DNA from: Grammothele lineata | Taxonomy: Eukaryota > Basidiomycota > Agaricomycetes > Polyporales > Polyporaceae | Direction of reading: 5' to 3' | DNA length: 64,000 nt | Assembly (NCBI GenBank): GCA_002150815.3 | Contig: NDFF03000370.1 | Span: 186,001-250,000 of the forward strand | Shown here: piece after piece, positions 29,947 through 43,073 of the stretch | How the letters are laid out: every line of letters begins with the position of its first letter | Numbering within the stretch: position 1 is the stretch's first letter | Translations under genes and position numbers: made by a program | Notes under the pieces: generated by a model | Told to the model about the DNA's origin: nothing | The model's input: the letters and a program-made list of their open reading frames with translations, nothing else | The model's database searches: none

Positions 29947-32779
29947 ATGGTAGCCCCCGTCGCTCCCACCACCACGGCCGACGTCACCACCCCCGCGTCC
30001 GCCTCGCAGTGCTGCATCGACTGTGAGGCCCGCGTCCAACCTCAAGCAGAACCTCAGGAGCAAGCATCTGGATCCAGTCGTAGCTCCAGTCCCGGTCCCA
30101 GCCCGCAACGGCCCTCGCCCTTGCGGCGCGCGGCGACGTCCTTCTCGATCGACTCCGCGTCCGTCGCTGCAGCAGCGAAGACGGTCGGGGAGCACATCGT
30201 GAAGCACACAGGCGCGGGCCTTGTCTGTGCCGTCGCGTACTTCGACCCGTGAGCACTCCTCTCCCTCGGGTTTCTCGGCCGCTTCTTGGGGGAATTCGAA
30301 CGCTGACTGACGGGTGTACGGCAGCGGGAACTGGGGCGTGGACCTGCAGGCGGGTTCGCAGTACGGCTACAAGCTCCTCTTCATCGTCCTCCTCGCGGGC
30401 CTGTTCGCGATCTATATGCAGGTACGCACGCTTCCGGCTCGGTCCCCTGAGCCACGGTTAATCCCGCGCGCCCGCTAGGTCCTTGCGTCGCGCCTCGGCT
30501 GCGTCACCGGTCTGGGTGCGTCCGCCGTCCCTTGCTCATTGAGTTCTTCGTGCTCACTTCCGACCGAACTCCCCGGTGGGCCCCATTGGTTCACACCGCA
30601 GACCTCGCCGCTCACTGCCGCCTGCTCCTCCATGACCGGCCCCGGCACAAGATGTTCTGGCGCTGGGGCGTGCTCTACCCGCTCTACGCCCTGTCCGAGG
30701 TCGCGATCGTGGCCACCGACCTCGCCGAACTGCTGGGCTCGGCCATCGCCCTCTCCTTGCTATTCCCCAAGCTAGACGTCTGGGCGGGCGTCCTGATCAC
30801 CACCGCCGACGTCCTGCTCCTCCTTGCGCTCCGGAACCCGATCGGCGGGCACCCCGTCCGGGCGTTTGAATTGGGCATTGCAGCGCTGGTGAGCGTCTCG
30901 TCCTCTTGCCATACGGTCTTCGCTCGTTCGCTCGCTCCCGCGATATGCGTCGGGGAAAATCACGCTCGCAGCATTCGAATCGCTGCGTCGTCGCATGATA
31001 CATGGCCTGCGCTTTGTATTGGTATTGGCGAGCGAGTGTTGCCGACTGAATGGGCTCCTCATTTCTTACGTGTAACGCTGACTTATTGCTCCCCTTTTCC
31101 ACGCCATGGCAGGTCTTCACTGTCCTGGTCTGCATGGCAGTCATCATTTCCAAGACCAAGGTCGTCTGGGGCGACGCCTTCGACGGCTTCGTGCCCTCCA
31201 AGACGCTCTTCCAGGCTGGCGGGCTCTACACGTGTACGTGCCGCCGGTTTCTTCGCACTTCGCCCTCCCACGCGAACCCACGGCTCATTGCTATCGCTTC
31301 GCGCTCGCGCACCTCACAGCGATCGGAATCATCGGCGCGACGGTCATGCCCCACAGCCTGTTCCTAGGCTCGGCACTCGCAACGCAGGACCGCGCGCAGC
31401 ACACGCCTGCGGAGCCCGCCCCCGCCGAAGACGTCGTTGCCCCCAGGGCATCAGAATCGGGCTGGCGCAGGGCGGTTCGCGAGCCCCGCACGCTCTGCAA
31501 GGGCGCGGCGGCTTCTGCGAAGGACCTGTTCCGTGTGCGGCGGACGGAAGGCGCACCCACCGCCCGCTCGCACGCTGAGTGGGAGAACAGGCCGCTCGCG
31601 CTCGTCCGCGGCCACCTCTGGCACGGCATTGCAGACATGATTGTGAGCCTGCTCGGGCTTGCGGTGGTCATCAACGCCTTGTGAGTGTAGCCTTTCCGCC
31701 TCTTCGCCGCCGTCTACATTGGCCCATTGGCCCGGAGCCGGTCGCTGTTCGCTGTGGCCTGTGGCCTGCGGCATGCGCCTCCGGATCCCGAGCGTTCGGG
31801 GCCTTCATGGATTCTTGCGTTCAGCGTTCAGAGTTTCGAACCCGTACTGACGTTCCCGCGCAGGATCCTCGTCCTGGCCGCCGCCGTGTTCTTCTTTGGG
31901 ACCGAGGCTACCCCGGGCGGGCCTGCGACGCTCTTCGACGCCTACGCACTTCTGCGTGACCGCCTCGGCGCAGGTAAGTGCGGTCTTTCCTTTCTACGGC
32001 GGTTTCTTCGCCTTCCTTGCCCTCGTGCTGCGCTGACGCTTCCGCCTTGGTTTGACGTGTACCTACAGCTGCCGCGACGCTCTTCGCACTTGCGCTCCTC
32101 GCCGCAGGCCAGAGCTCGTCCATTATCGCGACCCTCGCGGCCCAGATCGTCTCTGAGGGTTTCATTCAGTGGAGCATGTCGGTGAGTTTCCGCCCCCCTG
32201 TATTTTCCCCCTTGTCCCTTTTTTCCTCGGCCTCCCACCGCGAACTCGGGCTGACGCTTCTTCCGCGCGGCGCAGCCCGTCCTGACCCGCCTCGTGACGC
32301 GCTGCCTGGGCATTGTCCCTTCGCTGGTCGTCGCCATCGCAGTCGGCCGAGAGGGCATCAACACGCTCCTCGTCGCGTCACAGGTTGTGCTGAGCATCGT
32401 GCTCCCGTTCGTGACGCTCCCACTCATCCTCCTCACGTCCTCGCCAAGCGTCATGACCATCTACTCGGATGCGCCCGAGCCCGGGACCACTTCGTCCGCG
32501 TCCTCATCAGCGTCCGAGGATAGCTCCGTCAAGAAGGAGGGGGACTCCAGCGAAAAGGAGGAAGAAAAGGCGGAGACCGCCGTCGTCGAGCTTCGCTCGG
32601 GTTCGTCCTCAGTAGAGGCTGCGATCGGGACCCTGACCGACCCCGAGCGGGACGCGGCGGGCAAGGCCGTGAACTTTGCCAACGGGAAGGTTATGGTCGC
32701 AATTGGGGCGGTCATCTGGATCATCATCGTCGCGGCGAACGTATACGCCATCGTCGGACTTGCGATGGGCCAGGACTGA
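29947..32779 (+). CDS. Nramp (SMF-type) divalent metal importer
   Basis: Exons 29947..30248, 30325..30421, 30479..30515, 30602..30888, 31113..31233, 31320..31680, 31864..31973, 32069..32181 and 32276..32779 give 643 aa. TM1 contains AYFDPGNW (DPGN at about 100-103, split by intron 1), and TM6 contains GATVMPHSLFLGS (MPH, Met291), the two metal-binding motifs of Nramp. TM8 shows AGQSSSIIATLAAQIVSEGF and TM9 GREGINTLLVASQVVLSIVLP. The Met in MPH is the residue that favours Mn2+/Fe2+ over Ca2+/Mg2+. A long Ser/Glu/Lys-rich loop (about 540-600) precedes the last TM. The family imports Mn2+ and Fe2+ with protons (yeast Smf1/2/3). It lies between two Mn-type CDF genes. Confidence 0.95.
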
Positions 32780-34188
32780 ACGGAAAAGGGGGCTGGAATA
32801 AAAACGCTACATACACGTCAGACCATCGGGTGTCGGCGTTACACCCTGGCGGTGGTGTAAAAAAGGGACGGTTTGCTCACCTCCATTGTATGTACTATTA
32901 GCACGCATGTATGCATCTTTGCTTTGTTCGGACACAATCAGAATGACTATTTCGTAACGTTCGCTGTCCAAATTCGCGCTCGAGTGCAAAGTCCGCGCTG
33001 TCGCCCGAATTCGTAGTGGAAGCGAGGGATTGCGTGACAGATAATTTACGGTGTCTACTTGTGCCGCCGGAGCTGTCGGTTCTCGTGCCGCGATCAGAAT
33101 TGCTATGATGTCAGGTTGTACGGAATCCCAAGGAAGTTCGCGGGAGAGAACTTTATGGCATTTACCTCCGCCGACAGAGATGCTCGTTGGCCTCAGAAGG
33201 AACCTCAAAACGTGTTGCAGGAGAAGAAGAGGTAGCGAACATCGATTGATGCATGCCGAGATTCTGCCTCGACTGTCGTGGGTATGAATGCGGGTGCCGG
33301 TGGCAGAGTGTAGTAATGCCACAACGCCAGGATGGGCGAAGATGATTCGGGAGCTTCGCCGCTCTGATAGAGGGAGAAGACGGGGGGAAGAAGAGAGGAG
33401 CGTCGCCTGTACCCGAACGCTCGCCAGACTGATGAGAAGGCGGAACCAATGAACAAAAGGAGAGATGAGGATACGGGGGGTCGGGGACTTCGGAGGAAGG
33501 AGAATCCGCTGGGCGGGGCACCCCCGTCGAACGGTACATCTGCCGATTCAATGGTGGTCGCAGTCTTCGAAGGATTGGAACGTAAGGCGGGTATTCAGCA
33601 AGCGCACGAGTGCGATCATGCGCCTTGGCTGAAGTGGAGCCCAGGCGCTGCTGTTGCCTGAGACAGGTGCCGACTGCGGGAGAAGGGCGAGGATGCAGCG
33701 GTGCTGGATGCGGTCGCTGCCCTGGACGAGTACGCGACGGTCGGGAGAGAGGTCCGATGAATGAGAGGCGGGGACGAACGAGGCGGCTCCATGCGGGCGG
33801 CGAGCGGCGCGTCTCCGAGAAGGCGGAGAGTTCGCGCGATTGGCGACGCCAGCAGCCGAGGCACCCAGACAGTGGCTTAAAGTCCACGGCGGTCTCGGAC
33901 GCGGCCCGCAAGCACTCCCCCTCGCTGTGTTGCGCGGGTCTCGTTCTCCCTCTCCTGCTCGCCCGACCGAAGTCGTACCGCTGCAGTGAGTTGGACTGTG
34001 GTCGAGGACAAGGGGCGATGCGGCTGACCCAAACGACAGGACTTCCTAATCCGGACCCCGAGGGAGTGGATCGAGAATCTCGTGGTTAGTGATTGCTACC
34101 GCCTCCCTGGTCCTCCGCCCCTGTCGCCTCTACGCCTCCTTCTCCGCCCGTCCCGCCTTGCGAACGCTGACAAAAATGCGCACAGAAC
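32780..34188. other. Intergenic region between Nramp and CDF-2
   Basis: 1409 bp, tandem. No gene, RNA or repeat could be supported; long minus-strand frames here are Pro/Arg/Ser-rich and look non-coding. Confidence 0.5.
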
Positions 34189-36258
34189 ATGGCCAACGTT
34201 CACTTCGACGAAGCAGACTGTGACTACCTCGCCACGCGCGCCGGGTCCTCGTCGTCGGGCTCGGGGACGCCCGGCTCTTCGGTACGCGTCGTCGAACCGG
34301 CGTCTGTGCGAGATCTAATCTTGGTGACAGCAGACTGGCACGGTCCGCACCGCTGGAGACGTCGAGCGCGCGTCCGACAGCGACCTCGACGTTCTCGCGA
34401 ACGCCCATCTCGACCCCTACGCCCTTCGCCATGGCTTCAAGTCGCGCTCCGAGCTCGATCGCCTCAACCGCCGTAGGCGCGATAAGCACGTCAAGCGCTT
34501 CTACGAGAGGCAGAACGATGTGCGTCCCCGCCAACCCTGTTTCGTGTCTCGCGCTGCACATGTTTATTCTTGTGGACTGCAGCTCATTTCGTCCCTACTG
34601 AAACCGATGGACGAGCACACGGAGGACGCCAAGGTCGAGCAAGGCGCCTCGCAAACCCAGGTACGGCTCTCCTTCCCCGCTTCGGCCTATCTTTGTCTAA
34701 TCTGATTCACCCAACCCGCAGATTCGCATTGCCATATGGGCGAGCTTGCTCGCGAACATTTTCCTGTGCGTCTTGCAGAGTAAGTTGCATCTTCTCTATG
34801 CTAGACTAGGTCGTTTCTGAGCAGTCCTTTGAATAGTGTATGCGGCCATCGCCTCCGAGTCCCTGTCTCTCCTGTCTACGGGTATCGATGCCGTGTTCGA
34901 CATGAGCAGCAACATGCTCCTCTTCTATCTCCACCACAAGGCCGAAAAGATGGACAAGGACAAGTGGCCCGTGGGTGGCTCACGTCTCGAGACCATCGGC
35001 AACATTCTCTATGGTGAGCAGTCATACAATCGATATCTGGCTTCCGACGCTCATCCGCATCCCTGGAACCTAGGCTTCCTGTAGGTCCCTATGTACTCTC
35101 GGATGCGCACGCGTCTGACGCCAGAACTAGCATGGGCTCCGTCAACATCGTCGTATTCATAGAATCCGCCCGGAGCATGATCGCCCGGGAGTCCGACAAC
35201 GAGACGAACGCCCTTCACCTCGCTTCGCTTATTGAGGTCTCCGCAGCATGGGGTGCGCCAAGCTTCCTCTTCCCCCACGATATGAAGCTTCTGACTTGGC
35301 GCTCCGCGCAGGTGTCAAGTTCGTGCTCTTCCTGTACTGCTTCCACCTCCGCAAGCGGTCAAGCCAGGTCCAGGTTCTGTGGGAGGACCACAGGAACGAC
35401 CTGTGGATCAACGGCTTCGGTGCGCGTGCTTGTCCCAGAATAGTATTCAGCCACGCTTATATGTCCTTGTTTGACACAGGTGTGCTCATGTCTGCCGGCG
35501 GCAGCAAGATCATCTGGTGTACGTTTCTTTACGGAAGACTTTTCGATTGACATAGTTTCTCAACATTTTCTGTGATATTAGACCTCGACCCCCTGGGAGC
35601 GATGATGGTGCGTATATAATGAACTCGAGATCGAGAGAACGCATTCTAACGTTCTATCTTATCATTCCTAGATCGCTGCCGGCGTTATTCTTTCGTGGGG
35701 ACACACCATCTACGAACAATTCCAGCTCCTTGCCGGAAAGTCGGCCCCGCACGAGTTCCTCCAGCTCATCATCTACAAGGCGGTGACCTTCAGCGACGAG
35801 ATCGAGAAAATAGATACCGTGCGAGCGTACCACGTCAGTCCCGTTTACCAATTCCTTGCCCCCGTTTGCGCCCGCTGACTCGGTCCTGCCTCTCCCACAG
35901 AGCGGACCCGTAAGTATATTCCCACATCCCGCTTGGTCGGGGACGACGTGCACGGCCCACTAACGCGGTGCGCATTCGCGTGTATTTATAGGACTACTTC
36001 GTCGAGCTCGACATCGTCATGAACGCGGACACGCCCCTGTGGAAGGCGCACAACGTCGGTGAGAGGCTGCAGTACAAAATAGAATCGCTCCCAGGCGTCG
36101 AGCGTGCGTTCGTCCACGTCGACTACGAGACCGATCACGCCCCGGTGAGTTTCATTTGTCCCCTATCTCCGTAATGCCGCAGGGACTATCCCGCACGCTC
36201 GCATACACGAGGCGCTGACTCGTCTCATCGTCTCCAGGAGCATCGTAAGTGCCACTAG
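34189..36258 (+). CDS. Cation diffusion facilitator, Mn-type (CDF-2)
   Basis: Exons 34189..34281, 34334..34519, 34583..34660, 34722..34779, 34837..35013, 35074..35080, 35131..35252, 35312..35419, 35480..35518, 35582..35607, 35672..35833, 35901..35909, 35992..36144 and 36238..36258 give 412 aa. Key residues match CDF-1: DAVFD in TM2, [23 protein letters not shown] at TM5, LDPLGAMM, and the cytosolic dimer domain ending HAPEH. Nine internal exons have the same lengths as in CDF-1 (78, 58, 177, 7, 122, 108, 39, 26, 162 nt). Differences are a distinct N terminus and one extra intron that splits the 162 nt exon into 9 + 153 nt. It is convergent with the E2 gene, 146 bp apart. Probably the same transport activity at another membrane or under other control. 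Confidence 0.93.
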
Positions 36259-36404
36259 CCTCGTTCGGCTTTAGGTCCTCCAGAAACGTCATCGTGTCGT
36301 ATCCGTCGGGGTTCGTGTGCGCCGTTCAGCGGCCTGGAGCTTTGGGTTTATCTCGTCACGCACACGCAGTCTGTCATTTGTATAGCAAAATCCGTCCAGT
36401 CTAC

Positions 36405-39400
36405 TTATTCCGGGGTACCGTCTCCCACAAACCTCCACGCGCGCACCCGCTCGATGCCGCTGTCGAACTCCGCCAGGAGGTCCCTCTCCTTCGGCTTCTC
36501 CACCGTGCTCTGCGCTGCCTCCCTCCCGCGTCGTGTCGCACGCGTGAAGTGGCCGGTCCCACCAGTACCAGTACCAGCACCAGTACCAATACCAGCACCA
36601 GCGGGCCCCGCAATGGAGCCTAGGGAGCCCATGCCACCGCTGCCAGCCCCAAAGTGCGGGTGATACGACAACGACCCGCTGAATTGCGCGATGCCCGACA
36701 CCCACATAGACTCCGCTGCAAACGGCGAGGGGACCGTCACGAGCTCCTCTTCGTCGACGAGCATGGGGTCGTCGTCAAAGTCGAGATCTCCCCAGCCCAT
36801 CCCGGCGCTCGACGCTTGGGCGGGCGGCATAGCCCAGTCCAGTGGCACCGGCTGGGGGCCTGCCATGGGATTGCCTGGGAAATATGGCAGGTCGAAGGGG
36901 GAGACTGATGAGGCGTGGAATTTGCGGATCGAGGGCTGCGTCGTGGCCCAGTCTTGGATGCTAAAGTATACACGTTGGTCAGACGCCGTATCCGACACGT
37001 GGGAACAGCATGAAGGTGAGGAGGACGCGTACCATTTCTGGATGACCACCTGGCGGGTGAGGAAGTGCGACGCGATGACCTCCTGTGATAGAGCAGACGT
37101 ACGCGTGTTAGTTGAGGAAGGCATGAGAAAGAAAGCGAGCTGAGGGAGACGGGACGTACCCCCCAGACCCCATTTCGGTTCTCATCCTTGAGCCAGTCGA
37201 CGATCGCCCAGCGTGTGGTCTGGAGGCAGATGTTCTTGTTATACGCGATACTCGCACGGGACGTCGCGACCGCCTTGCCCATACCGGGTCTGCGTATGCA
37301 CTCCGCGTGAGTTCAACAATCTCAAGGGAGGTACGCGAGGGAACAACAGGGCCGGAGAGGACAGGCTCACTCGTTGAAATACGGCAACTCGACTAGAATC
37401 ATACTCTGGATCGACACGAGCACTTGCAGGAGTGTCGACTTGGCGGACCACTGCTCCTCGGGCCGGCCCGGCCACGTGCCGAGGAGGGAAAGGCATACTT
37501 TGCCGTTGTGGTAGAGATTCGGGTTGAAGCGCACCGTGCCTCCACCGGTAGTGCGGAGGTGGAAGAGCGGGGGCTTGTGCGGGTACTCGAGTGGGATGAA
37601 GCAGTCGAATTCGAACAGGCCACCCGCATATGGCGTACCCTCCGGTCCGGCGATCATAATCTTTCTGAAAGCGCAAGAGTATCATGGTCAGCCTCAGCAA
37701 ATCCCACCTCATTGAAGAAGAACGAGCTGAAAGAAGAACGAACGAGGGCACACGCACATCATGTCGTTCCGCACCTCGTCCACGCGGATCCATACGCCCG
37801 GCGGAAGGCTCGTTGCCATCACCGCGAGCTCCTTGACGAGGTGCAGTCGATTCTTCGGGTTACGCGTCGCACCCGCCGTCTGCCGCAGCTCCGCCGCATA
37901 GTTGTGGCCCGGGAAGTCAAGCCCCTCGCTCCCATCCGCGGCGGGCTGGGCGAGGGCGACGTACTTGAACGCGAGCCGCTCGCACTCGCTCGCGTACGCG
38001 CGCTCGAGACCTACCATAGGGTCGCGGGCTTTGCCCTTGTCCTTGGTTCCGTTTCGGGCGAGATTGGAATCACCGTTCGGTGAGGCGGCAGAACAAGAAG
38101 GGCCGGCAGCGTTGGCCTCATCGCTGGGGTCTCGCAAAACGGCGGTTGGGTCCTTACCGACAACGGCCATGGCGCGCTCGATGTCCTTGCGCGCGGCGAT
38201 GATGTCCCCGCAAAGCGAGGTCGCCTTGACGGCCATCTCGGAGTCCTCGCCATCGTCTGCGCCGTGCGCGAGCATGCTCGACGCGCCTGCGAGGAAGGCC
38301 TCGCACTGTCGGGTGAGCTTGGTAAAGTGCGCATAGAGCGGCAGCGCGCGCACGAATTCGTCCGTGTCGGAGCGCGCCCAGGTGATAGTGCCATCCTCCC
38401 ACACGTAGTCGTCCAGTGCGCAGGGTTTGGTGACTTCCCAGCGGGACCCGACAACAACCTGTGTAATTATATAGCAAGGTTAAAAAATGTGCGCGAAGAG
38501 AGTAAGATGTGAGTACTTCAAGCGTAAGCTCGCAGTCTGCCATTCGCCGAAGGAGGGCAATCATCGCGTGATACACGTCTATCCGAGTTATCCAGTCCGT
38601 GACCGAGTCGTTTCGGAGGAGATTGCCAAGCAGGTCGGGAAGTTGCGAAAGTGAAAGCAAGGCATCGAGTGAAGGGTGAGGCAACATGTCGTAGATCTGG
38701 GGATCATCGGCATATGGGGCAGGTAAGAAGTTGGTGATAGTCTTGAACGCGCGCACAATGATTTCGTCGAATTGAAGCGCAAGGGCGTCCAAATTTGAGA
38801 GCGTGGTCGTGGATTCCGGTTGCTTGCCACGCCCTCGACCGCGACCTCCACCACGACCACGCCTGGGACTGTACCCGGCACCATATACGTTGTACGAGCC
38901 GATGCCGCTACTGCCCATTCCATAGCCCGTGCCACCTGGCCCGACGCTGCCCACTTGGTTCTTGCGTGCCTTGGCGGCAGCTTCTCGCGCACGCTGGTCA
39001 GAAGTCTCGCGTTCGCCGAGATACTGCTTGTCAAAACCGCCGAGGGCTTCGAATAAGGCAATCGCACGGACGTTGGTGCAACAGGTCTCGACGGGGCAGA
39101 CATGGTCCCCAAGATTGCCCTTACAGGTCTGCGGGCAGGCGACGGGCGACATGCATCCGCGACAGTGATTCTGCTTGCATTCTCTACAAAACACGTGCAG
39201 AAGGCGCAGAAGACCGGGTGGAGGTATCTGCCCTGAAAACATGACCTGCGGCGGTAATGAGACAATATATTGCGAAGGCGGAGATGAGGTATGCATACAT
39301 GGCCCCGCGGAGAGGGTAGTTTCGCTCCGCACGAGCAGGTCTTCTCGCCAACGAATATGTCCCGGCATTCATCTATCTTACCGACATGAGGCAACTCGTT

Positions 39401-39832
39401 CACGGACGCGGACTTTGTTTTGCCTTTGTTGGGCGACGGGATAGACGGAGGAGGTTGAACCTCGGCACCGTCCTCTGCTTCCCATTCTCGCGCGAGACGG
39501 CGTGCCATAGCTTCGTCGTCTTCTCCATCACCCCCTCCGTCAGATATGTCGATGATGTCCTCGGGCGTCGCGTAGCTGAGGCTGCGACTGCGGCCGTCTG
39601 AGCCACTGGGCGCGCGACTGCTAGACGGGCCTGAGGCGGACGACGCGTTCCATTCGTCCTGAAGCTTGCGGGCGAGTGCCTCGCTCTCTTCCTGCGCCTT
39701 GATCTGGGCGAGGAGGTACTCGAGGGAGTCCTCGTCGTCTTCGTCGCGGACCCCGACCGCTGCGGCAGTGGCGGGTTTCTTTGTGCGCTGGGGGGAGGTG
39801 TCCGAGGACAGACGGCGCTTTCGAGCAGACAT
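36405..39832 (-). CDS. Large ubiquitin-conjugating enzyme E2 (BIRC6/UBE2O-type UBC core) with Zn-binding region
   Basis: Minus-strand exons 39299..39832, 38517..39245, 37758..38458, 37371..37664, 37160..37289, 37033..37082 and 36405..36960 give 997 aa. The UBC core (about 650-800) reads [20 protein letters not shown], then [20 protein letters not shown] with catalytic Cys about 712, and [22 protein letters not shown] replaces the usual HPN, as in BIRC6/UBE2O. Upstream, about 160-235, is a Cys-rich block ([28 protein letters not shown]) likely to bind zinc, then an RGG-type stretch ([13 protein letters not shown]). Two short acidic helices ([27 protein letters not shown]) resemble ubiquitin-interacting motifs. 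It may act as a combined E2/E3. The C-terminal 190 aa are Gly/Ala/Thr-rich. Confidence 0.9.
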
Positions 39833-40256
39833 GGGTGCGTGAGTGCGCGGCGGACAGACGAACGGACGCGATCACAAGGCTGGTGTTGGTGGTCGGGGAG
39901 AGACCAGAGTCTGGACCATGCAGTGGCTCAGACGGAGGCTGGTATGGAGGGCGGAAGCGCCGGGCGGGAGCGGCGGCGCGGGACGAGTCTCGGCCAGATT
40001 TGTCGATGCAGCGGCTGCCGTAGAGGTCGTCCACCGTTGGCTCGTCTCGGAAAGCTGCTCTCTCTCTCCCTCTCCGTTCTTGTTTATTGCCTCATTGCTC
40101 CTCGCGCTCGCTCTGCACGCTCTCCGCATCCTGCTCCATCTCCTCTGCTCCGCTCTCCGTTCCTCTCCTCCGTTCCAACGCTTACAACGTCCCTCACGAC
40201 CACATCCACGTCCACTTAAGCCACACGACTTGTATCTTCCACAATGGTCAGTCTCC
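39833..40256. other. Divergent promoter region, E2 / GCK-III kinase
   Basis: 424 bp with pyrimidine-rich tracts (40055-40180) typical of fungal promoters; no TATA found. Confidence 0.5.
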
Positions 40257-42362
<2,106 letters not shown>

Positions 42363-43073
42363 GGGGCGGCGCCACGATCGCCACCGCGACCGCGTTTGCG
42401 CGCGTGGGTGTGCACCCGCACAACTGCTGCCGCGTCTGCGCCCCTGCGCACGTCTGCAGTGCCGCCGTGTCTCTTAGCCTTCCGTAGCACATTTCTCTGC
42501 CCTGCCTGCCCGTCGCGCTAGTGCACGGACAGTCACATCTGACGGTCCCTATCCATCTATCATCCCCTGGTTTGTCCCTCTTTACATCGTCTTATCTCTC
42601 CGGCCCGGTTCCGTTCCATCCAGCCCTCTTTGTTTTGGTACCACCCACTGTCACACCCACACCACGTCTCGAGCTACACATACCTATCCATGCATAGCTA
42701 ATCCTGCCACTGCATGTATCCCCAGCCTTTCCAGCATCCACCCAATCTCTGACTACCTCTGCCCTCTCCCCCTCCCTTTCTCGTCTCGTCTTGGCCGTCC
42801 AGCACTTTGTAGGCACCGCAGTACTACCACCGATGTATACCATAGCCTCTCAGCAGCATACCAGTAATGGAAACAAACGTGTATTTGCACTAGGTACATG
42901 CCACACGCTCGGAAGGCAGCTTCCCCGCGACGTCCGAAGTCCGTATTATCCGGGCTTGATCTACACCAGGACGACTAAACGGATCGTCGCCCTACTGAGT
43001 TGACCGCCACCTACCCTTGAGCAGCCGTGCACGGCGCTCAGAGTGCCGGGCCAGTCCTGCATTCAGCTCTGGT
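42363..43073. other. Convergent intergenic region (kinase / AP-3 delta)
   Basis: 711 bp between two stop codons; pyrimidine-rich sequence, presumably two 3' UTRs. No gene seen. Confidence 0.5.

Noticed and set aside
33162..33911. Minus-strand 249-codon open frame between Nramp and CDF-2
   Set aside because: The translation is Pro/Arg/Ser-rich low complexity with no domain or splice context; expected by chance in GC-rich DNA.
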